In this document: positions 52,613 through 63,282 of the stretch, piece by piece | Layout: every line of letters begins with the position of its first letter | How positions within the stretch are numbered: position 1 is the first letter of the stretch | Assembly (NCBI GenBank): GCA_009746045.1 | Contig: RPFO01000359.1 | Coordinates: forward strand, 1,476,887-1,540,886 | Length of the DNA: 64,000 nt | Direction: 5' to 3' | Source: Mesostigma viride | Lineage: Eukaryota; Streptophyta; Mesostigmatophyceae; Mesostigmatales; Mesostigmataceae | Notes under the pieces: model-generated | What the model was told of the DNA's origin: nothing | The model's database searches: none | Seen by the model: the letters and a program-made list of their open reading frames with translations, nothing else | Position numbers and translations under genes: made by a program

Positions 52613-54760
52613 GTGCGCCCGATCGCCTGCGGTGAGGTGCTCCGCAAGCTCGTGGGCAAAGTGATCTGCCGCCAAAAGGCGCCCGAGCTCCGTGCCTTTT
52701 TCTGCCCGCCCCTCGCAGCGGGTGAGACCTCGGTGGCGGCCCAGCTGGGGGTGACGACTCCAGGCGGGGCGGATATCCTCATCCATTCGGTGCAGGCCTA
52801 CCTCGAGGCCCACCCCACCCACGCTGTCGTCAAGGTCGACTGCCACAACGCGTTCAACAGTCTGTCCCGCGCCAGCATGTTTGCGGCCGTCATGGAGTCC
52901 TTCGAGGACTTGTACGCTTGGACAGCCGTGTGCTACGGCCAGCCCGGCCAACTGGTTCACATCATGGAGGACGGCACTCGCGGCGGCCTGCTGTCGCGGT
53001 CGGGCACCCAGCAAGGGGACCCCCTGGGACCCCTGTACTTTGCCGCCCCCCTCCAGGGTTGCCTCCAAGCGGTCCATGCTGCCCACCCGGCGGTCGCTAT
53101 TCAGGCCTACTTGGATGATATCTACCTTCTGGGCCCTGTGCCGGACACCACCGCGGCTCTGCTGGCACTGCAGACCGCGGTGGCCGACATCAACCTCCAG
53201 TTGACCCTTGCCAAGTGCGCGGTGTACTCGCCCCAAGGTGATTGCTCCGGCTTTCCGCCCCAGCTCTTGGGCCGGGACGAGCGCCTCCATGGGTTGGATG
53301 TCCTCGGCGTTCCGGTTGGCGACCCCGCGTTTGTCATCGATGCTCTGCGGGCCGCCCTCGAGGCACGCACTGAGGTACTGCCCTTGATTGCGCGCCTTCA
53401 TGATTCGCAGACCAAGGGTCTGCTTCTGTGGTTTTGCGCTCACCCTCGCGTCGTTCACTGGCTCCGGGGCGCTCTTCCGTCTCAGGTCCGGCTGGCCGCC
53501 GAGGGCCACGACGAACGCATCCAGTCGGCCTTGGCGCAGCTGGTCCCGGGCCCCGACCTCCCGCCACATGCTATTCGCATTGCCTCCCTGCCTGCACGGA
53601 TGGGTGGCTGCGGTCTGACTCGTGCCGCCCGGCTGGCCCCAGCAGCCTTTTTGGGCTCCGTCGCTCAGTCGTGGGCGGAAAGCTGCCGGCTCCTGCCCCT
53701 TTTGGCAACGGCAGCGCCTGACCTCCTGGACCCCAGCAGCCCTTTGCCCTTCGTCACCGCCATCCAGGAGGCCTATGCTGAGATCCAGCAGGCCTGTTCT
53801 CCCGTCCGTGCCGCTCAGGCGGTACAGCGCCACCTCCCTCGCGGCACTCCCTCGGTCGCCTCCGTTCAATCTCCCGCCGCATTCCCTGCTCGCGTCATCG
53901 ATAAACACCAGAAAACCTACGCGGGTATTCTGCACACGGCTGATTGGATTGCTCTTTTCGCGGACCTCAACGCCCAGGGACGTGCGTGGCTGTTCTCGCT
54001 TTCCTTGCGGAGTGTGGGCTCGGCGTACCTTCGTGCTCTTCCCATGGCCCCCCCATTCGCCTTGGCTCCCAGCCACTACTCGGTGGCGCTCCGGCACCAG
54101 CTATTTGCCCCGCAGCCTCTTGTTCCGGCCGGGCGGCCTTGTGGTAGCTGTGGGCAGCCGCTGGATCCCACGGGGACTCACTACCTTGCCTGCATGGGGG
54201 GCCAACAGAATCAGAATTGGTATTTGTATTTGCACACTGTCCTCCTGACGGTGGTGCTCGCCATGATTCGGTCGGTTTTCCCCCACGCGAACATCCGGTC
54301 CGAGGATGCGGATGGCGCTGCCTTCTATTCCCCCAACCACCGGCCTGACATCGTGGTGCTGGACTTTGAGGGGGGTGGCCGGCATCTGCTTATTGACGTT
54401 TCGGTGGCGCGGCCCTTGGCTCTTAGCCACGTGGCTGGGGCCTCCCTCACGGCAGGTTACACGGCGGACCGGGCGGAGCGGGCCAAGCTCCTGGCCTACG
54501 GCGACGTCGGGCACCATCGTGTGGTGCCCTTTGTCCTGGAGGAGTTTGGGGCCATGGGGCCCCTGACCTCCGCCTTCTTCAAGGAGTGTTGCCGGCTCCG
54601 GGAGGACCGGCTGGACCTGGAGGGCCAGCGGGCCCCATGGTCGGCGCGGACCTGGACGTCATATTGGCGTCAGCGCTTGTCGGTGGCGCTGACTCGGGCC
54701 ATGGCTGACATCATGCTCCGCCGTACGCGGGCTGATTTTGCGGTGCAGCAGGGCTATTAG
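52550..54760 (+). CDS. Reverse transcriptase plus CCHC and restriction-like endonuclease
   Basis: The frame is open from the C-run junction near 52.6 kb to TAG at 54760. Polymerase motifs: GKVRPIACGEVLRKLVGK, then motif A VDCHNAFNSLSR (catalytic Asp), motif B SGTQQGDPLGPLYFA, motif C AYLDDIYLLG (catalytic Asp pair), and LTLAKCAVYS / LDVLGVPVG after it. Near the C-terminus CGSCGQPLDPTGTHYLAC is a CCHC-type knuckle. RPDIVVLDFEGGGRHLLIDV with the later AERAKLLAYG fits the PD-(D/E)xK restriction-like endonuclease of R2/NeSL/Utopia-type elements. All catalytic residues I can check are present. Clade within the RLE group is not settled. Confidence 0.88.
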   Translation: MVSGRSPPRSAQGCLAPPEGKVRPIACGEVLRKLVGKVICRQKAPELRAFFCPPLAAGETSVAAQLGVTTPGGADILIHSVQAYLEAHPTHAVVKVDCHNAFNSLSRASMFAAVMESFEDLYAWTAVCYGQPGQLVHIMEDGTRGGLLSRSGTQQGDPLGPLYFAAPLQGCLQAVHAAHPAVAIQAYLDDIYLLGPVPDTTAALLALQTAVADINLQLTLAKCAVYSPQGDCSGFPPQLLGRDERLHGLDVLGVPVGDPAFVIDALRAALEARTEVLPLIARLHDSQTKGLLLWFCAHPRVVHWLRGALPSQVRLAAEGHDERIQSALAQLVPGPDLPPHAIRIASLPARMGGCGLTRAARLAPAAFLGSVAQSWAESCRLLPLLATAAPDLLDPSSPLPFVTAIQEAYAEIQQACSPVRAAQAVQRHLPRGTPSVASVQSPAAFPARVIDKHQKTYAGILHTADWIALFADLNAQGRAWLFSLSLRSVGSAYLRALPMAPPFALAPSHYSVALRHQLFAPQPLVPAGRPCGSCGQPLDPTGTHYLACMGGQQNQNWYLYLHTVLLTVVLAMIRSVFPHANIRSEDADGAAFYSPNHRPDIVVLDFEGGGRHLLIDVSVARPLALSHVAGASLTAGYTADRAERAKLLAYGDVGHHRVVPFVLEEFGAMGPLTSAFFKECCRLREDRLDLEGQRAPWSARTWTSYWRQRLSVALTRAMADIMLRRTRADFAVQQGY

Positions 54761-54900
54761 GTTCCTCCCGTTAGGCGTTTCCATTGGTCTTATCGTAGTA
54801 TAGAGCTTTGACATGGCTCTGTATATAGGTTTATAGCTGGGCGTTTGCTTTGGTTTGAGTGATTTTACTCTGCTGTAAGTAATTATATTTTTAATACATA

Positions 54901-55272
54901 TACACCCCCCCCCACACGTTTAAGATTGGGGTCCGGCCAACCCAGGGCTGCGATCTTAAACCTAAAATCAAATCCAGGGTTGACGATCTTAAACCTGAGA
55001 AGATCTTAAACCTGAGGGGGCGCGGCGCGGCGCGACGCGGCGCGCCCCGCCGGAGCCCGCCAATTGATGCATGAGTCCTGCATGAGTGGAAGTTTTTGAA
55101 ATTAATAGCAAAACCAGGGCAAAACCGCCAATAAAAAATAGGGCTTTTGACAGATCTGAAAAGTTAGGGCCCGAAAAAGACAGATGGCTAGGCGTATATG
55201 CAGATCTATTTTTTAATGACAGATCTGTACTTTCAAAATTCCAGATCTGTTTCTAAATGACAGATCTGTACG
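54901..55272. repeat. MULE left terminal inverted repeat
   Basis: The outer part contains four related GATCTTAAACCT-type words; the inner part has repeated ACAGATCTGT palindromes (55150-55269). Both word types recur in the right repeat and may be transposase-binding sites. The left arm carries an additional GC-rich patch (GGCGCGGCGCGACGCGGCGC, about 55020-55045) absent from the right arm. Confidence 0.9.
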
Positions 55273-55439
55273 GCTGTCGAAACTTACGTCGTGTACAGAC
55301 CAGTTTTTAAATTACAGATCTGGAGTTACGAGCGCAGCTATGACAGCGCAAGCAGGCCGCGGAATTTGAATTACAGCTAGTAGCTACAGCCCGCGTCCGT
55401 CTCGCGATTGATCGCGATTGATCAATTGAGTAGTGATGA

Positions 55440-57279
55440 ATGGAATATAAAAAACTTGCCGACGTAGGGGATTACTTCGACAGCAGAGAAGACCTCATTT
55501 TCGCCATAAAGGCTACGTGTTCCATCGCAAAAAGGAATTTCGTATTTAAAACATCAAATTTCTGCAGGGTCGAAGCCACTTGCAATCAAGATGGGTGTAC
55601 TTTCTACGTCTCTGCCTCATTACATGGGCATTCAGGCGAGTGGGTTGTGGGCAACGGACTCGACCTTGTCCACAGATGCCCTCCGTTATCCAAGGCAAAG
55701 AGGGTCAAATCCTCGCCATGGACGGCTGAGGATGTGGGAAAGGTTGTTTCCCACCTGGTTCAAGGTGATTACGATGTGAAGGTTAGCCTCTTGCAAGCAG
55801 CAGCGCAGGCAGGCCTGCCAGGGGCCCCCGAGATAGAGTACCGAATGGCGTCCCGAGCCAAGGACGAGGCCAGAGAGAGCTGCTTTGGCGACCCCATTGA
55901 ATCTTTCAGACAGTTCCGGACGGTCGTGGGCAGAGGCCATGGAATCAGCAGACGGTGACACCATTGTGCTGGTCGAAACAGATGACAATGAGGAACGCTT
56001 TGAGCGCTGTTTCATCGCGTTGGGCCCCCATGTGCGGGGGTTCAAGCACCACCCTCAGCTGGTGAACGCTGATGGGGCTGCATGCTTCTCCACACACAAA
56101 GGCTTATTGCTAGCCCTGACGGCCCCAGACGCAAGGGGTTCTTCAAACTTACTCGCAATGGCATGGGTTCCCGGCGAGGAGACCAACGAGGTGTGGGCGT
56201 GGTTTTTCGAGAACTGCAAAGGCGTCTACCCAGAATTGAACGCCGAGAACTTCCCCATCATCACGGACCAAGGCTTGTGCGCCAGCATCAAGGAAACATT
56301 GCCAAACGCTCACAATCACATGTGCGCGAAGCACCGCCACTTCAACATGAACAAGGGCTACGGGAAACCATCAGCCGACGCCTACTGGGGCGTGGCGCAC
56401 GCTGTAACTGAAGAGCAGTTCGAGAAGGCTGTGGACATGGCAACCCGCCTGTGCAAGGACCCTGACAAGGCTCGTACATTACGTGATTACGTCATCAACG
56501 GCACAGCCAACCACCCGGTAACTCGGGAGCAAGTCTCACTGGCATTTTCACCGGCCAAGCAGTTCGGTCGCATCGCGAGCACCCTCGCCGAATCCTTCAA
56601 CAGCGGTGCCAAGCAGCTAGACCTCCGGAGCTACCCAGTGCTGTACATGTTGCAGCGCCTGGCATCGCGGGAGCTTGACAACATTGGGGCCAGGTTTCAG
56701 TGGTGTGAGAGACAGGTTGCGAATGGGGTGTTGCTGCCTCCCCGACCTGATGGCAGTTTGAAGAAGGCTCCCGTGGAGCACTTGAATGCCAACATCGCCG
56801 CAGGAGCCCAGCTAGGGGTTCACAGTTGCTCAGCACAAGACTTGACCGGGGAGGTGACCAGCGCTAGCACGCGGGCCATGCAGCACGCCGTGGACCTCAG
56901 CAACCGCACGTGTACGTGCCGCAGGTTCCAGGTGTACGGCGTCCCCTGCAAGCACGCATGTCGCCTTGCCCAATGGCTTCACGTGGACCCCGTGTCTTTG
57001 GTGGATCCCGTGTTGACCATGAAGGCCATGCACACCGCCTACAAGGCATCGCACCCACTCAACCCGGTGTCGACGGTCGGGCTACAGAAGGACGAGCTTC
57101 GCCCCCCTGCCACAAGCGCGATGCGAGGGCGGCCGGCCAAGAAGAGAAGCAGGGCAAACCCTCGCATTTTGAGTGTTGGCGAGGAGGGGCTGGTCTTTGC
57201 CCAGGTCCGCACCATCAAGTGTGCCCGCTGCCGTGGCACCGGCCACAACAAGAAGACTTGCAAGGCGGCTTTGCCATAG
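55440..57279 (+). CDS. MULE transposase (MuDR type), one frameshift
   Basis: Cut-and-paste transposase. The N-terminal part (55440 to about 55940) has the MuDR DNA-binding pattern: FDSREDLIFAIKATCSIAKR, then CNQDGCTFYVSAS and a final HRCPP. A single frame change near 55920-55940 leads to the second frame. That frame carries the DDE-type core: VNADGAACFSTHKGLLLALT (first Asp), AWVPGEETNEVWAWFF, FPIITDQGLCASI (second Asp) and HMCAKHRHFNMN. The SWIM zinc finger CTCRRFQVYGVPCKHAC follows (57th codon group near 56910-56960), and a C-terminal CCHC knuckle CARCRGTGHNKKTC ends the protein at 57279. With the frame repaired, length is about 613 residues. The frameshift probably makes this copy inactive unless it is a sequencing error. 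Confidence 0.9.
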
Positions 57280-57790
57280 AGTTGCATGTCAAGAAGTGTT
57301 GGGGCAGCTAGGATGAGATGTCTAGTGCTCAGGCGTTATGTGGGCCGGTTCATGCAATGAGTAGCACTTATTAAACCCAAACCATGAATGTTCCCAACGC
57401 ATGCCAATCCGAGTTTGCTTGTATTGTAGCTAGTAGAGTTTGATAACATGATGGCAGGAGGACCATGCATGGCCTGCTGGTGTCTAGGCATGCGGTCGGC
57501 TGTCTCATTGATAGTAAACTGTAGGGGCAAGGTAATTTATGTACAATTACATTGTTGTTGGGTTGACGGGCGTTGGTATTTGCGCCATAACAGTATTCAA
57601 TGGTATACTATAATAACAAGAAGAATTGTCTCTTTGGTATTATTATTATTGTTGTCTCTTTGGTATTCAATGGTATACTATAATAACAAGAAGAATTGTG
57701 CAATGCAGCCATTAATTAATTACTCGTGCTCCCGTTGGGGAATCACGGAGTATTAACGCCGCTGGATTAATTAGTTAATTAATTAATTAG

Positions 57791-58078
57791 ATGGATGGAT
57801 GGATGGATGGATGGATGGATGGATGGATGGATGGATGGATGGATGGATGGATGGATGGATGGATGGATGGATGGATGGATGGATGGATGGATGGATGGAT
57901 GGATGGATGGATGGATGGATGGATGGATGGATGGATGGATGGATGGATGGATGGATGGATCCATGGATGGATGGATGGATGGATATGGATGGATGGATGG
58001 ATGGATGGATGGATGGATGGATGGATGGATGGATGGATGGATGGATGGATGGATGGATGGATGGATGGATGGATGGAT
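57791..58078. repeat. (GGAT)n microsatellite
   Basis: About 70 GGAT/ATGG units with small interruptions at 57960-57964 and 57983-57987, bordered by TTAATTAATT on the left and TTAATTGATTAA on the right. MDGW frames are artefacts. Confidence 0.97.
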
Positions 58079-58532
58079 TAATTGATTAAGAACATAGCTC
58101 CGTGGGGAGCATATATAACACATAGCCCTGAGAAAGGGGCATCTATGGGTTTGTAATACAATGGCGACAACCTGCAGGTGTAGGATGTACAACTATCACA
58201 ACGATCACGATACACCCGTTATACCATGCTTCCTAACCGCGCCAAGAATTCCCTGATTCATTTAAGGAGGCTATAAAATATCCATGAATCCACAAAAAAT
58301 AGTTGTCTCACGTAAAATGAATCCGGACATGTCTACACTTTGAGGATTTGTGCTCACGTGATCAGTCTACGTGTTTATTCATTAACATGTTAAATCAATG
58401 TACATGAGAAGTACCAATGGCATGTAATATTGAATGAGACACTTGTTCCTGGACGCATGCATCGTTTGTAACAACAGCTGTCTCTGAGATGTATGCACTG
58501 CATCGATCAAGTTGTAGATTAAATAACACATA

Positions 58533-58602
58533 GACTGTGGCAGGCTCGAGCTACCATGGTCCGGATTCTCCCGATTTCTGGCCTGCGCTGGTTGTCTCCT
58601 TG
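58533..58602 (+). mobile_element. Retroposon-like repeat inside the MULE
   Basis: GGCAGGCTCGAGCTACCATG, GTCCGGATTCTCCCGATTTC and the constant 3' end, finishing CTTG at 58602. It is followed by ATACATGAATCC; a near match ATCCATGAATCC lies at 58280-58291, but the sequence between does not match longer copies, so the 5' end is unsettled. Confidence 0.7.
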
Positions 58603-58712
58603 ATACATGAATCCTTAAGGAAAAAAGTGATGGAATGGAATGGAATGGGAGGCCCGGTGTGTATCTAACCTCTACTTGCACGGCTGCGGAACATGATGAG
58701 CGTGAATATTGC

Positions 58713-58943
58713 CCACCCACCCACCCACCCACCCACCCACCCACCCACCCACCCACCCACCCACCCACCCACCCACCCACCCACCCACCCACCCACCCAC
58801 CCACCACCCACCCACCCACCCACCCACCCACCCACCCACCCACCCACCCACCCACCCACCCACCCACCCACCCACCCACCCACCCACCCACCCACCCACC
58901 CACCCACCCACCCACCCACCCACCCACCCACCCACCCACCCAC
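58713..58943. repeat. (CCCA)n microsatellite
   Basis: About 57 CCCA units with one missing base at 58803-58807. THPP and VGGW frames are artefacts. Confidence 0.97.
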
Positions 58944-59194
58944 ACACGGCCCAATACATACTCACGCACGCAAATGCTCACCCACGTGCACAGGTGCACA
59001 CTAGACATTGACACGCACTAACACACACATGCGCATAATTGCGCTCACAGCCATGTGCACACATGCAAATGCACACAAACTCGCACACACATGTACACAC
59101 GCATCCAATCCATCATGAAATAACTGGTTGCTGCACACCATCCTCCATGCCCGCCTGCATGTCTGCCAGCCCGCTTTCCTGCCCACCCATATGT

Positions 59195-59351
<157 letters not shown>

Positions 59352-60547
59352 GGGCCTGCATGTGCACCTGCGCCCATGCACCTATTATGGCCCCATGGCA
59401 CGTATGTGCAGCCTCGCTAGTCGAGTGTCTCTTCGCACGCGCGCATACGTGGCTACATGGGCATTAGCTATTGCCTTGGGCTGGGAGGCTGGGTTGATTA
59501 GAACTCGAGACTAGGCGGGAAGACGGAGGTATGATAATGTGGGTAGGGATTAAGGAGTGGATGGATGATTGGGGGGCTTGGATGCAGGTGGAACAACTTA
59601 CCTATTTCATCAACAAAAATACGCGATAAAGCAGCCTAAATGCAAAAAGCATAAGTAGTCTACTTGGTGTAAACTGCAATTGATGGTTGCAGGCTCACAA
59701 CTTGCCAGACTCATAATGCAACTGGAGTGAATTGCATGGTTACAGGACAAGCATGCGGTTGGAAATCCTACAAAGCCTAGCAACCTCTCTTTCACATGCC
59801 CAGAACCGCTGTTCTTCGATGTAGGAAAGCTTTGGCAAGCAAAGAGCTTTGGGCAGGCCCTTCATTGCATGGAAACGTGTGTGAAAAAAGAACGTCAGGG
59901 GTTACAAAGAGGAACTATAACTAACTTTGCGACATTCATGCAGTTCGTCATGTGCATGGCTATGTGCCAAGCAGTCACAACAAAAACGTGCGACATTGCA
60001 AACAGTGCCATGGGAAAGGACAGGAGCCATGCACGCAGTAAATTAAAACGGTTCGTGGACCAGTCGGTCGGGCATAAAGGCAGTCGGTGAACTCTGGCCA
60101 GCAACCATGAAGTGCGATGCGAGACAGACTCGGTAAATTTGGGCAGGCAGGCGCAGCTCAGCCTCACCAGTGCTATCTACAGTAACGGCGCCTAATTTCC
60201 GCGTGGACGGTGCCAAATATTGCACTGGCCTGATTCCAATTGCAGCAACGCCAACATGCCTTTAACAGAGCAGAGGCTTCCCGTACGTCGACATGTTTGC
60301 CTACAAATTGTTATGCTTCTCGTGATAATGTCCGAACAAAATGTGCAGGAAGCAAACGATCTAGAAGCCAGAGCACTGGGCTGATAGCTTTTCATAACTG
60401 GTTTCACCCTCCGCTTGACAAAATTCCTCTTTTCCTCCTTTCTGTTGCCATGGCCGACTATCCCCAGCTTCCTGTAGCCGGCTGCCCGCACGGCCTGCAC
60501 CTCGACCCCTGAAGACGTAAGGTTACGTCGGAGCTTACGTACCCATA

Positions 60548-60872
60548 CGTACAGATCTGTCATTTAGAAACAGATCTGGAATTTTGAAAGTACAGATCTG
60601 TCATTAAAAAATAGATCTGCATATACGCCTAGCCATCTGTCTTTTTCGGGCCCTAACTTTTCAGATCTGTCAAAAGCCCTAAAAAATAAAAAAATATCAA
60701 TACCATTGCTCGTGGTCTGTACACTGGGCACTGGCCGGAACTTGGCAGCTTTTTGTACCAACTTTAAGATCTTTTTGCCCCAAACCAGCCCTGCGATCTT
60801 AAACCTGAAATTTCCAAATCCAGGGGCTCATGATCTTAAACCTGAGAATCTTAAACGTGGGGGGGGGGTGTA
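60548..60872. repeat. MULE right terminal inverted repeat
   Basis: Inverse of 54901-55272 with an exact inner block (60548-60681) and a more diverged outer block. It contains the inverse GATCTTAAACCTGA words at about 60794-60857 and ends GGGGGTGTA at 60872. Confidence 0.9.
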
Positions 60873-61465
60873 CCGGTATTCATAGCCCTGGCGGTCGTCG
60901 GACCACCGGCGCGGGAATAATTATGTAAACTTGACTCGATCAACTTTCCTCAACGTCGGACAACCGGGAAGTAGGAACAAGCAACTATGTATGTACTGTT
61001 TTAGGTACTCGACGGCCGACGCCGGTAGTTTGGGGCCAAGAGCTTGCTACCTACTGGTTTTTACTTGGGCGGAACCAGTTGGCGCCTTGGCGGCTTGGAT
61101 TCCGACCTTTCCTCCGCGTGTCCATCGTTGTCGGTCAATGCCAATTCCAGCATCCACCAGCAATGAGCTCAGCAATCACTTCGGAGTTGGTACCTAGCTG
61201 AACAGCTTCGGAGTTGGTTGTGAGAACTGAGAAGTCTGCATAGTGAAGAGCATGTGATAGCCAACTTTGGCTTTAGTCGCCCATGTCACCTTGATCGCTC
61301 TGGGGGGGAGACATGGTAGAGTGCAATTGATGTCCCCGTTGGCAATGGTGCTTATTTGGATGCGGATGGAGTTGTCGGTTGCAAGCAGTTCGGGAGTAAG
61401 ATAGAGATAAAGTGGCATCTTGCAGGGTTTTGCTTTCTCTTCAATCAAAGCGTAGATTGATTGAT
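60873..61465. other. Spacer and UPF3 upstream region
   Basis: Unique sequence between the MULE end and the UPF3 start codon; it should contain the UPF3 promoter. No motif assigned. The 154-codon minus-strand frame overlapping it is treated as a shadow. Confidence 0.5.
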
Positions 61466-63268
61466 ATGGCGGGAAGCGATAAAGCTCCAGCGGCAAAGAC
61501 CAAGCTGGTTGTTCGTAAATTGCCTCCAACGCTGAATAGAGAGTCATTCTTTGCCGAGGTAGACAAGAACTTTGCCGGGAAGTATGGCTGGTCGTCCTAT
61601 TCTCAAGGGAAGGCAAGGTAAGGGCCCCCCAATTCCACCGAGGTTTTTCTCGCTGCATCGGCGACTTGACTGGGAATTGCAGCTACTGATCTCTTTCATG
61701 CGTTGCTCTTTACTGCAGCAATAAACGCGTCAAGCACTCCGTCGCATACCTTCATTTCAAGTCCGCGGACGATGTGTTCGCCTTCCACGAAGACTTTAAT
61801 AACCATGTCTTCGTGAACGAGAAAGGCAAGTCGTGCACGCAGAAGCCGTGCCGTCATCGTATGCGATCGCCGAGACGTCACTAACCTCAGTCTCAGACCC
61901 TGGCAACGTACAGCACGGTTCAGGATGTGTCGGATCAGGCAGCGCTCAATCAGTGGCTTCGCAGTAAATCATCCCTTTCCTGCCTGCCTGGTTTACGCAT
62001 TCCGACGCGGTGACGGGCGTTGAGCCAATGTCCGAGGACTCATTGTCTGGAGACGGTTTTCCAGTACTAGTGGCATGGCTTGCTCTCCCAGGCTGTCCCT
62101 TACCCTCATGTATCCAGTGGGTAGCCACCAGGGTTGGGCGTAAAAGGGTTCACTTTACGTGAACACGATTACGCTGAAGGTATGTTGAATTACGTGTGTT
62201 TTACGTTACGCTTTACGTGGCGTAAAATGGCACGTAATGCTTTTACGTACGTTGCCCCTTTACGTTGCATTTCTACATCTTTTACGCGTAAATACCTAAC
62301 GCAAATCGTGTGGGAATGTCGGCAGATAGTTGCAAGGTGAAGGGGTTCTACCGTTCTAATGACATCTTGTAGGCCTCGTAACAGCGCCGCGTCGCGCCGC
62401 GTCGGCGCAGCGCTTTTGGGTGCACGGACATCACTGTCTAGTTTTTTGCCATGGCGAATGGTGGAAATCATGAGGTTTTGTGTGGCTTTACGCATTTACG
62501 TTACGTTGCGTATTTACGTTACGCATGTAAACATTTACAACGGTTTCCCGTTTTACGTCACTCTTTTTGCCATTTTACGTGTTTACTCACGTCAACTCCC
62601 TGACCCCCTTTACGCCCAACCCTGGTTGCCACTCGCTGTTGTGGCTGATGTCGCAATCTCAGGGCCGCCTCGTCATGGTGCAATTCCTCTCCGTTTGCCA
62701 CGTGGCAGGTCCACTCCCATAGGCTGAATGACCCCCTTTCACAATCATGCAGCCTGAAAACGATTGCCACATGAACAGTTGTCGATGCATACCCAGCCTA
62801 GCCACTTGTTGTTGGCATGACAGCAATCGCACATGGTATGCTGCGCTCTGTGTGCATGGACCGCACTGGATTCTATGTGGACTTTCCCCCCCAGCTGTAT
62901 GACACACTTCAAACACGGTGTGTTTCTATACATGGATGTCAGCGGACATTTTTCTCACTGTCGCTGCGACAGCCTAGCGTCCCTGTAGGCGCAAACGACC
63001 CCATTTACTTTTTGTTGTTCGACTACAACATGGTGCGACCTCGTGCCGTTGTGAGCTATTCCAAAGTCAAGTCGTATGCCCCGTTCCATTTTTGTTGTGC
63101 TCTTATTATTGTATTCTTGCCAATGCTGTTACTTTGCTTTTCTCTGAATCAACTACGTGCCGCTGCCAGGCATGCAGTTCAAGGCGCTCGTGGAGTATGC
63201 CCCGTTCCAGAAGGTGCCCAAGACCACGACGCGGCGCAAGGCGGCCAAGATGGGGACGATCGAGAAGG
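61466..63268 (+). CDS. UPF3: UPF3 (Smg-4/UPF3), nonsense-mediated decay factor, 5' part
   Basis: UPF3 links the exon-junction complex to UPF2 in nonsense-mediated mRNA decay. Three exons join in phase: 61466-61617, 61719-61825 and 63170-63268; the gene continues beyond the window. Exon 1 starts MAGSDKAPAAKTKLVVRKLP and continues PTLNRESFFAEVD and GWSSYSQGKA, the start of the RNP-type Smg-4/UPF3 domain. Exon 2 gives KRVKHSVAYLHFKSADDVFA, FHEDFNNHVFVNEK. Exon 3 gives ALVEYAPFQKVPK and KMGTIEK, matching the family's VE-x-APxQ and GTIE signatures. The exon 2 donor is GCAAGT rather than GT, a recognised GC-AG intron type. Intron 2 holds a hAT-type MITE and an echo of exon 3; intron 3 is a huge AGTAAT microsatellite reaching the window end. 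Confidence 0.93.
62129..62624. mobile_element. hAT-type MITE, 496 bp
   Basis: It begins CAGGGTTGGGCGTAAA and ends TTTACGCCCAACCCTG, perfect 16-bp terminal inverted repeats. GTAGCCAC (62121-62128) and GTTGCCAC (62625-62632) form an 8-bp target duplication with one mismatch. CAGGG termini with 8-bp duplications are typical of hAT elements. The interior carries more than a dozen TTTACG/TTACGT words on both strands, like the subterminal transposase sites of this superfamily. No coding capacity. It lies in UPF3 intron 2. Confidence 0.9.
63074..63090 (+). repeat. Echo of UPF3 exon 3
   Basis: GTATGCCCCGTTCCA at 63074 repeats exon 3 sequence at 63195, 121 bp upstream and inside intron 2. The match is only 15 bp. 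Confidence 0.55.
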
Positions 63269-63282
63269 GTGAGCGATACTAT

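Larger units (their letters stand above)
49865..54900 (+). mobile_element. RLE-type non-LTR retrotransposon with RING-H2 finger, nearly full length
   Basis: A GC-rich block of about 5 kb encodes, in order: an N-terminal region (49.9-50.4 kb), a RING-H2 finger (51.04-51.18 kb), a second Cys/His-rich segment (51.55-51.77 kb), reverse transcriptase (52.6-53.3 kb), a CCHC-type knuckle (54.14-54.19 kb) and a restriction-like endonuclease (54.34-54.5 kb). About four frame changes break the reading frame (near 50.1, 50.42, 51.8 and 52.6 kb), each in or next to a C- or G-rich tract. The AT-rich 3' UTR ends at the left terminus of the MULE. The target duplication and exact 5' end could not be found. 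Confidence 0.85.

Noticed and set aside
52448-54097. 549-codon minus-strand frame opposite the reverse transcriptase
   Set aside because: GC-rich shadow of the plus-strand polymerase; the plus strand has all catalytic motifs and the minus strand has none.
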